A DNA stretch of 64,000 nucleotides from Sphingomonas sp. Y57 (GTDB lineage: Bacteria > Pseudomonadota > Alphaproteobacteria > Sphingomonadales > Sphingomonadaceae). The DNA is taken from positions 1 through 64,000 of the forward strand of contig NZ_LDES01000024.1 in the NCBI RefSeq assembly GCF_001015195.1, in the 5' to 3' direction. A program made the position numbers and the translations under genes. Below the pieces are notes generated by a model, which ran no database searches, was not told where the DNA came from, and saw only the letters and a list, made by a program, of their open reading frames with translations. This document shows positions 27,709 through 35,805 of the stretch, piece by piece. Position 1 is the stretch's first letter, and every line of letters starts with the position of its first letter.

Positions 27709-28398
27709 ATGATAATTCCAGGCCAACTGATCACCGCCGTCGATATGGCCAATGCCAATGGCATCGATCCGAAGCGTTTCCGTGCAGCCCTCCGAGCCGC
27801 GGGTTTGGGCTGGCATCCGCACAACGGTCGTTGGGAGGCCATGCGTGGAAGCGATCCGCATCAGGACATGGAAACGGTCATGGCGCAGATTCGCGGCGGG
27901 AGCTTCAAGCAACCTTTGGCCACAAAGGCTGCCCGCGCCGTTCCCAAGGCAGCATCGCGCGATGAGCACTATGTGCTCGATCTCTGCGACGAATTTCTAG
28001 GGCTGAAAGCCGTCCGCCAGCATTGTTTTCCATTTCTGACCGGAGATCCAGATCGGCGCGGCCGCCGCAAGGCCATGCCTGTCGATGGCTTTTACCCAAG
28101 CCTCAACCTCGTCGTGGAATATCATGAGCGCCAGCATCGCGAGCGTGTCGGCTTTTTCGATGACAAGCCGACGGTCTCGGGAGTGCCTCGTGGTGAGCAG
28201 CGCCTGCGATATGACAAGCGGCGTTGCGATTTGTTGCCGCAACACGGTTACACGCTCGTGGTGCTCGAGGTAGCCGAGTTTGCCCATGATAGAGCCAAGC
28301 GCCTGCTCAGGGTTGCCCGAGACAAGGACATCGTTAGCCTCCGCCTTCATGAATTCGGGCCACAAACACACTCTGGCGCAGTTTTATCTGCTGATTAA
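27709..28398 (+). CDS. Putative Vsr/PD-(D/E)XK-fold nuclease
   Basis: A 229-residue protein. After an N-terminal region of about 70 residues that may bind DNA (DPKRFRAALRAAGLGWHPHNGRW), the C-terminal part reads MPVDGFYPSLNLVVEYHERQH (D126, E137, E140), then RLRYDKRRCDLLPQHGYTLVVLEV. The spacing of acidic residues, the YDKRR helix and the final hydrophobic strand resemble the Vsr/DUF559 branch of restriction-like nucleases. No methylase is adjacent. It is first of three closely spaced nuclease-like genes. Confidence 0.55.
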   Translation: MIIPGQLITAVDMANANGIDPKRFRAALRAAGLGWHPHNGRWEAMRGSDPHQDMETVMAQIRGGSFKQPLATKAARAVPKAASRDEHYVLDLCDEFLGLKAVRQHCFPFLTGDPDRRGRRKAMPVDGFYPSLNLVVEYHERQHRERVGFFDDKPTVSGVPRGEQRLRYDKRRCDLLPQHGYTLVVLEVAEFAHDRAKRLLRVARDKDIVSLRLHEFGPQTHSGAVLSAD

Positions 28399-28422
28399 TG
28401 TAAATTGAGGCATGGTGCGTCA

Positions 28423-29199
28423 ATGGCTACTGAACCACGCGCCCCCAGACTTGCAGTGTTGATTGATGCTGATAATGCCTCTTCACGAATCGCGCCCCGT
28501 TTGTTCGAAGAAATTGCGAAAATCGGCGAAGCGAGCGTTCGCCGGATCTACGGCGATTTCTCGGGAAGCAGGCTGAAATCCTGGGCTGACGTTCTTGCGC
28601 CCCATGCCATCAAGGCCCACCAAAGCTTCGCATATACCAGCGGCAAAAACGCATCGGACATCGCCTTGGTCATCGACGCGATGGACCTGCTGCATACCGG
28701 CCGATTCGATGGCTTTTGCCTCGTGTCGTCCGACAGCGACTTCACCGGTCTGGCATCGCGTATCCGCGAGCAAGGCATCGACGTCTATGGTTTTGGAGAG
28801 CAAAAGACCCCCGAAAGCTTCCGCCAAGCATGCCACCGGTTCATCTATACGGAAAACCTGCTGCCCGAGGCACCGGCGTCGGATGAGCCGGAGCGGCCCG
28901 ATACGCGTCCGGCAAGCGTCAAAAAGCCGCCCAGTGCTGCGGCGCCATTGATCCGGACCGCAATTTCGCAGCTGGATGATGAGGCGGGATGGGTTGCCCT
29001 TGGCCGGGTAGGCCATCGCCTGGCAGCCCTTGCCTCTGATTTCGATCCCAGAAGCTACGGTCAGAGCAAGCTCAGCGATCTGGTCGAAAAAGCAGGAGGG
29101 TTTGAGTCGCGCCGGACCGACGCCGGCCACATACAGATTCGTGCGACCCAAAATGCGAAGGCAAAGGCGGCACAAGCAAAGCAAGCCAAGCCGGCATGA
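28423..29199 (+). CDS. NYN-domain ribonuclease with C-terminal OST-HTH/LOTUS domain
   Basis: I use the ATG at 28,423 (258 residues). The NYN (PIN-like) core shows the four acidic positions: LIDADN (D15, D17), ASDIALVIDAMD (D79, D85) and VSSDSDFTGLA (D104, D106). The C-terminal part (LIRTAISQLDDEAGWVALGR, then FDPRSYGQSKLSDLVEKAG) is a LOTUS-type RNA-binding domain. The tail is rich in lysine and alanine. The family comprises metal-dependent RNases of the LabA/DUF88 group. The stop overlaps the next start (ATGA at 29,196-29,199). Confidence 0.8.
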   Translation: MATEPRAPRLAVLIDADNASSRIAPRLFEEIAKIGEASVRRIYGDFSGSRLKSWADVLAPHAIKAHQSFAYTSGKNASDIALVIDAMDLLHTGRFDGFCLVSSDSDFTGLASRIREQGIDVYGFGEQKTPESFRQACHRFIYTENLLPEAPASDEPERPDTRPASVKKPPSAAAPLIRTAISQLDDEAGWVALGRVGHRLAALASDFDPRSYGQSKLSDLVEKAGGFESRRTDAGHIQIRATQNAKAKAAQAKQAKPA

Positions 29200-29957
29200 C
29201 GGACGAGCTACCCGATCTCTTGCTCTCCCAGATCGCTGATGGGGGTTTCGTCCACACTGGCCGGTGGACGTTGAATCCTGAAGGAGCGCTGGTTTTTGCC
29301 GGCAATGCCCCGAAGCAGCCCGGCGTCTACATTTTCGTGCAGGCTGGAACTGCGCGGTATGTTGGCGTCGCGTCAAAAAATCTCGCACAGCGCCTCTACA
29401 TGTACGGTCGCCCTGGCATCAGCCAACGAACCAATATCCGCCTGAACGAGGTTCTCCGAAACGAGCTCGCAAGCGGGGAAATCATTGATGTATATGTGGC
29501 GAGCCCGCCTGACCTTGAATGGAATGGGTGGAAGGTTTCCGGCGCCGAAGGTCTCGAAGCGGCGATTATCCGTGACTTTCGCCTGCTTTGGAACCGTGGA
29601 GGAACGGTTCCAGCTCCGATGCTATCTGCAACAAAGGGAAGGCCACCGTCCGATCCGTCCGAGACCGTGGCTTCATGCGAAACCGCAGCGCCAGGGGACA
29701 GGCCGAATACCGCCGATCGCATTCGAGATTATGCGGAAAGCAAGTTTTTCGGCCCAGCCAGGAATGCCGGTCGGCCTCTTGTTGAAGTTTCTGCGCGGGA
29801 GATTCACGATGGGCTCAGGCTGCGCAATGCATTCCCGTCAGTTTGTCAGGCACTTGGCGGACGAAAGATCGCGGAAATGTGCCGGGTGAAGCTAACCCGT
29901 CGAATTGGCCCAGCCAACAGTTCGACGACAGCTTTTGTTTTTGAACTTCTCCAATAA
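29196..29957 (+). CDS. GIY-YIG nuclease-like protein
   Basis: A 253-residue protein. The first half has GVYIFVQAGTARYVGVASKN (GVY at 43-45 and YVG at 55-57 standing for GIY and YIG), LAQRLYMYGRPG with the conserved arginine, and GLEAAIIRDFRLLWNRG with the metal-binding glutamate and asparagine. The C-terminal half after a linker (residues about 165-250) has no recognised domain. Coupled to the NYN gene by an ATGA overlap. It is likely a nicking or cleaving nuclease of the island. Confidence 0.7.
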   Translation: MTDELPDLLLSQIADGGFVHTGRWTLNPEGALVFAGNAPKQPGVYIFVQAGTARYVGVASKNLAQRLYMYGRPGISQRTNIRLNEVLRNELASGEIIDVYVASPPDLEWNGWKVSGAEGLEAAIIRDFRLLWNRGGTVPAPMLSATKGRPPSDPSETVASCETAAPGDRPNTADRIRDYAESKFFGPARNAGRPLVEVSAREIHDGLRLRNAFPSVCQALGGRKIAEMCRVKLTRRIGPANSSTTAFVFELLQ

Positions 29958-30028
29958 TGGTGGCGGCGGCCAATTGACTTCGTGCTGTGCGCGCGGGTGA
30001 CGTGAATTCGCGCGGTGATCGTACTCAA

Positions 30029-30955
30029 ATGATGAAAGAATTTGTGGCTACAGTTCCGACCCCAATGCACGCTCCGAGTCTTGATCTACAAGGGATGGCG
30101 GCGCTCTTCGGCGAGCAATCCAAGGTATATGGATTTATCGTGAACGATATTGCTTACGATCTCGCAAAGGACAGGTATCACTTTGAGGATCTCAATGAGT
30201 TTCAGCTCAATGCCCTCGATGCGGAAACTGGCATGGAGCATGCTGGCCGCGTATATTGGACGGAAATGCTATATCGGGCGCACATGGCATCGGTCGCCGC
30301 AGTCTTCAGGACAACCCGATGGATCCAAGTGGCAATACGTGAGCACGAGGCTGGAAGCCTGTATGGCTGCGCTGCGGCCTGTCGCAGTTTGATCGAGTCG
30401 GCAGGTGACATCGGCCTAAGTTTGGGTCCGGTGGCTCACACGCTCGCAAGCATCAAGAATCAATTGAAAGCCGAGATTGCCGGACAATCTTCTGAGCCAC
30501 GGCTGATTTCAACGGAACTCGAAGATTCGCTGATACATTTCACGCACGCTCGCAAGGTGGGAAAAACAGAAGAGGCGCCGGACAGTCACAAGGCGATGCA
30601 ATCATACAAATATATCGACTATGTAGACAAAATGGAAATACCGGGCGTCAAGGACCTCTACGCCAGGTTTTGCGAGATCGTTCACCCTGCTGCCGAGTCA
30701 GTGGCAGTAACTTTCGTTGCGAAAGATGGGGCCTGGATCGTCGACCCTCTCAACGAAAGTGCTGTCTTGCAGGATTTGTTAGCTGAAAATCGCAGTACCC
30801 TTTTGGGCGTGGTGATGGCTTCATACAATGCGCCCCTATTGATCCTGAAGACACTTCATTCTTTCAATCTCTTCACGAAGCTATCCAGTCTGCGGAAATA
30901 TCGTTTCGACAATATCCCTGAGTGGAACAGAATCGCAGCTTTGCTGCATTCGTGA
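30029..30955 (+). CDS. Hypothetical protein with a HEPN-like RX(5)H motif
   Basis: Not recognised. I prefer the ATG at 30,029 (308 residues) to a GTG 42 bases upstream; neither has a good ribosome binding site. The protein is helical. Segments AACRSLIESAGD and YARFCEIVHP (R213 to H219) resemble the DUF5677/HEPN-like group, where an R-x(4-6)-H motif is the RNase active site. This is a motif-level guess only. Base composition here is visibly more AT-rich than the rest of the island. Confidence 0.45.
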   Translation: MMKEFVATVPTPMHAPSLDLQGMAALFGEQSKVYGFIVNDIAYDLAKDRYHFEDLNEFQLNALDAETGMEHAGRVYWTEMLYRAHMASVAAVFRTTRWIQVAIREHEAGSLYGCAAACRSLIESAGDIGLSLGPVAHTLASIKNQLKAEIAGQSSEPRLISTELEDSLIHFTHARKVGKTEEAPDSHKAMQSYKYIDYVDKMEIPGVKDLYARFCEIVHPAAESVAVTFVAKDGAWIVDPLNESAVLQDLLAENRSTLLGVVMASYNAPLLILKTLHSFNLFTKLSSLRKYRFDNIPEWNRIAALLHS

Positions 30956-31020
30956 TGTCGTTGCGGGCCTTCTGACAAAGCCGAAACGGACTAGACTGGA
31001 TACTAAACGTGGGAAGCATC

Positions 31021-31695
31021 ATGGACGCACACGCCGACAAATCGATCATCCGTAACGTGCGCGTGCGTCAGGGGGAATCTGTCACGTTAGGGAGTGACGG
31101 GGCCACGCCGCAGGAGATCACTTGCGACGACATAGCCCGGCTCGCACTGGCTATGCATGAGCACAGCTACTTCTTCTCACTTCGTCGAGGCCTCAGCATC
31201 AGATTTAGCAGGGACTTGAATGGCAGCGGAATACAGGGCCTGTATATCAAAAAAGAAGGCGACGAGAGGGATCATCCAGACTTGATTCAAGTCATTTTTC
31301 AACAAACCTACAAAAAGGATGGCGAGTTCCTCTACGAAGCCGACCTCATCATGGATCGCGGCAAAGACTACGAGCCCACTGTCAACAAGGGCAAGCACCG
31401 GTTCGTGGCCCAATCGGCCGCAATGCTAATCGACTGGAACAGTGACGAAGTTCAGCAGTGGCGATTGGACATCCAACGTCTTTCGAGGTCACCGGAAACT
31501 TTGGCTGGGTGGATAGCGGACGACCTGGAGATGCTTGTAAGATGCGCCTCAGGGTACTTCTGTCGTAAACCCGCGATCCTCACCAAAGATGACCTGAAGC
31601 GGCACGTCTCGGCCGGATTGAGCCTAGAAGATCTGAAAACTCGGCTTAAGTGCTCAAAATGCGGCAAGCACAATGCCCGCGTTGAGGTTTTCTAG
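31021..31695 (+). CDS. Hypothetical protein with C-terminal CxxC ending
   Basis: Not recognised. ATG at 31,021 with GGGAAGC upstream is preferred to an in-frame GTG at 31,009; 224 residues. The C-terminus carries KCSKCGKHNARVEVF, a zinc-knuckle-like ending, and an earlier RCASGYFC pair at about 175-182 might complete a site. The middle is rich in charged residues with no membrane segments. It sits last before the integrase, transcribed convergently to it. The gap 31,696-31,945 holds only an 8-bp palindrome at 31,747-31,763 and no gene I can support. Confidence 0.4.
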   Translation: MDAHADKSIIRNVRVRQGESVTLGSDGATPQEITCDDIARLALAMHEHSYFFSLRRGLSIRFSRDLNGSGIQGLYIKKEGDERDHPDLIQVIFQQTYKKDGEFLYEADLIMDRGKDYEPTVNKGKHRFVAQSAAMLIDWNSDEVQQWRLDIQRLSRSPETLAGWIADDLEMLVRCASGYFCRKPAILTKDDLKRHVSAGLSLEDLKTRLKCSKCGKHNARVEVF

Positions 31696-31945
31696 CGTAA
31701 CATCTCGGCCGAACTGGCCATCCGGATTGGCGGATCGTCCAGGCAGGGACGGACCGTCCGTCCGCCGCCATGCTCAATACCGCAACGCCGACCCACGCGT
31801 TCCATGGCGAATCACTTTCGATGCCGCCGCGAAATATGAAGGTGGGTATCGAAGTGAACCAGCGGTCTTTGGCTTTAGACCTTAGCTCCACATCCCGTGC
31901 GGCACCCCGAAGTGTTTGCAAAACATCGCGTCGCGGGGGTGGCAA

Positions 31946-33214
31946 TCATGCCGCCTTTCGATCTTCTGGACTGTGCAGCGCCTGATCGTCCGAGGAATCC
32001 AACAGCGCGGCGATCTCACCACAGGTACGAGTAACGGCGAGTTTCAAGGCTTCGTCGATATGCACGTAACCCTGGGTGACGCTCTGTGCAGCGTGGCCGA
32101 GAAGCGCCCGGATCGTCAGCTCGGAAAAGCCGAGATCACCGGCAACGCTACCGAACGTATGGCGCAAGGTGTGCGGCGTGATCCCCTCGATGCCAACTGA
32201 CGCACACAGCCGCGAGAGGCAGGCCTTGGCAGCCGTGAAATATCCGTCGCCGAAATCGGCGGGAAAGACATAAGGGCAATTCGGGCGAAAGGGCTGGCCG
32301 GCAGCCAGTTTCGCGGCGGCGGGGCCGATAGACCTGATTTGGGCGCCCCCTTTGGTGTCGGGGAAGCTCACATAGCCGGCATCGGCGTGAAGCCATGCGC
32401 GCTGGAGGCCCTGACCTTCAGAAATACGAAAACCGGTAAGGAGCAGAAAGCGCACGATCGCCAGCGCGATGGGATGCTCGCCGTTCCGTTCGGCATGGCG
32501 CATCGCCAGACCGAGCATCCGGATCTCGGCGACACTCAGTCGCCGTGTCTTCTTTTGCCCCGCTAGTTTTCGGGCGCCCCGACTGGGGTGATTTTCAATC
32601 TGATCCAAGCGGGCGGCATGGCCGAGGATCGCCTGCAAGGTCGCGACCGTTCGTGCAGCAACTCCGGGGCCTCCGGTTGTTGCGCCACCGCGCCGCTTGT
32701 CCTTCGGTTTCGCTGTCTTCCCGGCAGCAATATCGGACTGCATTCCCTCGATATCAGCCACCTTCAGCCCCTGGGCGAGGCGTGCGCCAAGGAGAGGTTT
32801 GATGTGCGTTTCGATGCGACTTTTGTCCATCGCGAGTGTCGACTTCTTGATCGGGCGATTGCGACGGCCGAGGATGCGTCCGGCTTCGGATTCCTTTAGA
32901 TACCAATCGCACAGGGCCGCAACAGTGACCTGGTCGCGAGAATTGTCTCCCTCAGCCGGATCCTCGCCGGCAGCGACGGCGCCGAGTTTGATCTTGGCCT
33001 GGTCGCGAGCAAGTTCGACGGTCAGCGTTCCGTATCGCCCCAGATTGATGCGACGGCTTTTCCCTGCCGCGTTGCGATACTGGATGATGAAGGTCTTCAC
33101 CCCGGCTCTGGTCACCCGCACGCCGAAACCTTTCAATTCCCCATCCCAGAGGAAAGCTTGAGCCGATGTCGGCGCCTGCAAAGCGTCCACAGCTCTCTTT
33201 GTCAGTTTGGCCAT
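31946..33214 (-). CDS. Tyrosine recombinase / site-specific integrase
   Basis: A 422-residue P4-type integrase. The N-terminal arm-binding domain starts LTKRAVDALQAP and contains FLWDGELKGFGVRVT and RRINLGRYGTLT. The catalytic domain has LLTGFRISEGQ (first arginine), HTLRHTFGSVAG (HxxR), LLGHAAQSVTQGYVHID (GH and the tyrosine nucleophile). Its 5' end points at the att site about 180 bases away, the usual arrangement for tRNA-specific islands. It should catalyse excision and integration at tRNA-Gly. Confidence 0.9.
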   Translation of the reverse strand: MAKLTKRAVDALQAPTSAQAFLWDGELKGFGVRVTRAGVKTFIIQYRNAAGKSRRINLGRYGTLTVELARDQAKIKLGAVAAGEDPAEGDNSRDQVTVAALCDWYLKESEAGRILGRRNRPIKKSTLAMDKSRIETHIKPLLGARLAQGLKVADIEGMQSDIAAGKTAKPKDKRRGGATTGGPGVAARTVATLQAILGHAARLDQIENHPSRGARKLAGQKKTRRLSVAEIRMLGLAMRHAERNGEHPIALAIVRFLLLTGFRISEGQGLQRAWLHADAGYVSFPDTKGGAQIRSIGPAAAKLAAGQPFRPNCPYVFPADFGDGYFTAAKACLSRLCASVGIEGITPHTLRHTFGSVAGDLGFSELTIRALLGHAAQSVTQGYVHIDEALKLAVTRTCGEIAALLDSSDDQALHSPEDRKAA

Positions 33215-33226
33215 TTCATATTCTCA

Positions 33227-33291
33227 CCGTCCATCTGCTTACACGGCTGGATCATAGCATCCATGTAAGCAATATGTAAGCAGATGGACGG
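33227..33291. repeat. 16-bp inverted repeat and ATGTAAGC direct repeats upstream of the integrase
   Basis: CCGTCCATCTGCTTAC at 33,227-33,242 recurs as its exact inverse at 33,276-33,291, with a 33-base spacer. Two direct copies of ATGTAAGC (33,263 and 33,274) fall in and next to the second arm. Lying just upstream of the integrase start, they are probably integrase arm-type sites or a site for an excision/repressor protein. The gene-free stretch 33,215-33,685 contains this repeat, the att fragment, a terminator hairpin and otherwise nothing I recognise. Confidence 0.6.
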
Positions 33292-33397
33292 AAAAATCGG
33301 GTCGTTGTGGCGAAGCCTGTCGAACGATATCCAGATTTATCTATTGAAAAATAGTGCTTTATCGCAATTTCGGATATTGCGGCGTAGGCATTGAGGG

Positions 33398-33445
33398 ACC
33401 TTGCCAAGGTTGGGGTCGAGGGTTCGAATCCCTTCGCCCGCTCCA
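33398..33445 (+). other. att site: 3' fragment of tRNA-Gly(GCC)
   Basis: From the anticodon stem on, the sequence reads as a tRNA: ACC-TTGCCAA-GGT (anticodon GCC in a seven-base loop), variable region, GAGGGTTCGAATCCCTT T-arm, acceptor strand CGCCCGC, T and encoded CCA ending at 33,445. Upstream of 33,398 the D-arm and the 5' acceptor strand GCGGGCG are missing and replaced by unrelated bases. This is the short direct repeat left by integration into the tRNA 3' half. The intact gene should lie at the far left end of the island, outside the window. Confidence 0.85.
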
Positions 33446-33470
33446 ATTTTCACGGGAAAATCCGATGACG

Positions 33471-33499
33471 GGGCCGCGCAAGCGGCCCTTGTCGTTTTT
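33471..33499 (+). terminator. Rho-independent terminator after the tRNA-Gly fragment
   Basis: The stem GGGCCGC / GCGGCCC (33,471-33,477 with 33,482-33,488), a GCAA tetraloop and the tail TTGTCGTTTTTG form a classical terminator. It is probably the original terminator of the tRNA-Gly gene, left on the chromosomal side after integration. Confidence 0.75.
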
Positions 33500-33685
33500 G
33501 CGCGGCGCGCCCGTCGAACGCGGCTCGCACTGGGCCGCCCCTGTCGAGGGGGCTCGCGGGTGCGTCACATCCCCGGAACGCGTGGTCGGGCCTGGCCAGC
33601 CTGCGTCGTCGCGCGGATAAATTTATCGTGCGTCTGGTACAGATGCTAGGCGGGCGCCAAGTTTGATTTCCGATCGGGCATATTC

Positions 33686-34495
33686 ATGGACGGCGTCTTT
33701 CAGCTTGGCTCCCTCGCGCTTGCGGCCGATCGGCTGTTCGCGGTCGTGGCGCTGTGGTTGTTTCTCAGCCTCGGCGCATGGATCGGCAAGCGGACCGGAA
33801 GCGGTGCCGGTCGCGTCGCATGGATGGCCGCGCTGGCGGGCATCGTCGCCGCGCGTATCGCCTATGTGGTGGAGAACCGCACCGCCTTCGCGGTCGACCC
33901 ATGGGCCGCCCTCGCCTTCTGGCAGGGCGGATTCACACTATGGGCCGGCGCCGCCGCAGGCGCGATCATGGTCATCCTTCTGCTCGGACGGCGGCAGCGG
34001 GCGATGGTGGCCCTGCTCGCCTCGCTCGCGGCTCTGCTACTCGCGCATGCGGGCCTGTCGCATTGGCTTGCCGCTCCTGTCCGCCCGCTGCCGCAAGGTG
34101 TCGTCCTGACTGGCATGGATGGCCGGAAGCTTCCGCTTGACCACTTGCGCGGACGGCCTTTCGTCATCAACCTCTGGGCGAGCTGGTGCGGGCCATGCCG
34201 CCGGGAAATGCCAATGCTGATCGACGTGGCCAGTCGCTCGGACGTGCCGATCCTGCTCGTGAACCAGCGCGAGACACCGTCGACCGTCGCCGCTTTCCTG
34301 GAGCGCGAACGGCTCCCCATTTCATCCATCGTCATCGATCCCGCCGGTGTCATGGGCGACGCCGCGCGCGTGCAGGGTTTCCCCACCACTCTTTTCGTGG
34401 ATGGCTCGGCACGGATCCGCTCGATCCAGGTCGGCGAGATATCCCGCGCCGCGCTGGTCGCCGCGATCCGCGATCTCCAGAGGAGCAGCAAATGA
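33686..34495 (+). CDS. Membrane protein with Lgt-like N-terminus and TlpA/ResA-type thioredoxin domain
   Basis: A 269-residue protein. Residues 1 to about 130 form several membrane segments resembling prolipoprotein diacylglyceryl transferase (LFAVVALWLFLSLGAWIG; FWQGGFTLWAGAAAGAIMVILLL). Residues 140-265 are a TlpA-like thioredoxin fold with WASWCGPCRREMP and the cis-proline loop VQGFPTTLFVDG. It should face the periplasm and reduce or oxidise disulfides, for instance in cytochrome c maturation. It is coupled to the DsbA-like reading frame by an ATGA overlap at 34,492-34,495. Confidence 0.8.
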   Translation: MDGVFQLGSLALAADRLFAVVALWLFLSLGAWIGKRTGSGAGRVAWMAALAGIVAARIAYVVENRTAFAVDPWAALAFWQGGFTLWAGAAAGAIMVILLLGRRQRAMVALLASLAALLLAHAGLSHWLAAPVRPLPQGVVLTGMDGRKLPLDHLRGRPFVINLWASWCGPCRREMPMLIDVASRSDVPILLVNQRETPSTVAAFLERERLPISSIVIDPAGVMGDAARVQGFPTTLFVDGSARIRSIQVGEISRAALVAAIRDLQRSSK

Positions 34496-35195
34496 AGAAG
34501 CCCCTTTTCGGTCTGGTCGGGGCGATCGCGATCTCCGCTGCTATCATGCTGTCCGCTGCGGGCGGCGGCGAGGATGGTGTCGCCCACGCACAGTCGCGCG
34601 GCGAAGCGCGCAGGTCACCGTGTCGCCGGACGCAGAGCGCATCCGTCGCGAGATCCAGAATGATCCGGTCGCGCCGACTATCGCCCCGGTCGGCCATGAC
34701 GTGACCATCGTGTTCTTTTCCGACTATCAGTGCGTTTATTGCCGCAAGGTTCATCCGGTCCTCACCGCGCTGCTCGATGAAGACCGGAAGGTGAAGCTGG
34801 TCCACCGGGATTGGCCGATCTTCGGCGCGGCATCGACCGAAGCGGCGCGTCTCGCCATCGCGTCCAGACATCAGGGCAAGCACGCCGCGTTCAATGACGC
34901 CCTCATGCGCTCGCAGGGCAAGCTCAGTCCGGAAGCGATCCGGGCGGCCGCTCAGCGGGCCGGCGTCGACTGGACGAGGTTGCAGGCGGATCTGGTCAGG
35001 CATCGCGCGGCGATCGATCAGGCGCTTCGTCGCACGGGCCGCTACGCGGCGATGCTGGGCCTGACCGGTACTCCGGCGATGCTGGTAGGCAATTATCTCA
35101 TCCCCGGCGCTGTCGATCTGCCCGTCATGCGGCGGGCGGTCGCCATGGCGCGTGCGCAGGCGCGCGCAGCACAGGGGGCCACGCCGGCTCGCTGA
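34492..35195 (+). pseudogene. DsbA-family thiol oxidoreductase, frameshifted
   Basis: Translation from 34,492 gives a signal peptide (MKKPLFGLVGAIAISAAIML, cleavage near AHAQ) but then runs into a stop by 34,704. The mature domain continues in another frame from about 34,611: VTIVFFSDYQCVYCRKVHPV with the CxxC active site, and a cis-proline segment GLTGTPAMLVGNYLIPGAVD, to the stop at 35,195. A single missing base between about 34,595 and 34,612 explains this. It could be a true mutation or an assembly error; the domain is otherwise intact. No slippery sequence is obvious. Confidence 0.75.
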
Positions 35196-35279
35196 CAATG
35201 AGAAGGCTATCGGACAGCGCTCCTGCCGGCAGCTGATTGAACGACGCCGTTGATCACTCCGCTGCCGAGGGCGTCGGTG

Positions 35280-35804
35280 TCAGAAGAACAGGGTCAACGA
35301 CCGGGGCAGTACCGGCATCGACAGGTAGACGATCCGGCTGGCGAGCCGCCACGTGCCCGGCTCGCCCCGCAGCATGTCGACACGCCGACCGGCGAAAAGA
35401 GCCGAGGACCCGTCCCAGCGGGCCTGGAAGATCAGGAAATTGGATCCTACCTTCGCCTCGCCGCCTCGCCACTCAAGCACGCGAATGTTGGAGATCAGAC
35501 GGGTCTTGAGCGAGGGCGGGATTTCGGAGTGGTTGAGCCCACTATCCAGCCATTCCACCCTGTTCTCGAGCGCACGTCGATCTTCGTCGAAGTGATGCGC
35601 GCCGATATAATCGAGGCTTGGGTCCGCATTGTTGGAGAATTCGGCCTGCGGGGCGAAGTAGCGGATATCGTCGGTCAACAAGGCCAGCCATTCCTGGTAG
35701 CGCCCTTCGTCGAGCAGCGCAGCCTCGTCATAAAGAAAACGGTCGATACCAAGGCTGACGGCATAGGGCTCGGCCGCGGGGAGGTGGGAGAGATGAGCGG
35801 TCAT
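35280..35804 (-). CDS. Aromatic-ring-hydroxylating dioxygenase beta subunit
   Basis: A 174-residue protein of the small (beta) subunit family of Rieske dioxygenases: FLYDEAALLDEGRYQEWLALLTDDIRYFAP near the N-terminus, and LISNIRVLEWRGGEAKVGSNFLIFQARWDG. It has the NTF2-like cone fold and no cofactor. It lies one base after the alpha subunit gene and is last in the operon. It stabilises the alpha3beta3 oxygenase and may shape substrate choice. Confidence 0.9.
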   Translation of the reverse strand: MTAHLSHLPAAEPYAVSLGIDRFLYDEAALLDEGRYQEWLALLTDDIRYFAPQAEFSNNADPSLDYIGAHHFDEDRRALENRVEWLDSGLNHSEIPPSLKTRLISNIRVLEWRGGEAKVGSNFLIFQARWDGSSALFAGRRVDMLRGEPGTWRLASRIVYLSMPVLPRSLTLFF

Positions 35805-35805
35805 G

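Larger units (their letters stand above)
1..33445. mobile_element. Right-hand part of a tRNA-Gly-integrated genomic island
   Basis: The block from the window start to the tRNA-Gly fragment at 33,398-33,445 carries an integrase facing inward from the right end. Its cargo is typical of an island: helicase-nuclease operon, HipA kinase, recombinase/ParB module, ubiquitin-like operon, RES toxin-antitoxin and several lone nucleases. No second att copy was seen inside the window, so the left end lies outside it and the island is at least 33 kb. To the right the content changes to ordinary catabolic genes. The right boundary is well supported; that all 33 kb moved as one unit is inference, since the recombinase/ParB module could be a nested element. 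Confidence 0.75.

Noticed and set aside
31747-31763. Palindrome GGACGGAC-C-GTCCGTCC as terminator
   Set aside because: The loop would be only one to three bases and there is no T tract. It is a short palindrome in unassigned sequence.
33380-33445. Complete tRNA-Gly gene
   Set aside because: The 5' acceptor strand and D-arm are absent, and the anticodon stem pairs only over its inner three to four pairs. It is an att fragment, not a working tRNA.
34590-34615. Programmed frameshift in the DsbA-like gene
   Set aside because: No slippery heptamer or downstream pseudoknot could be seen; a plain indel is simpler.
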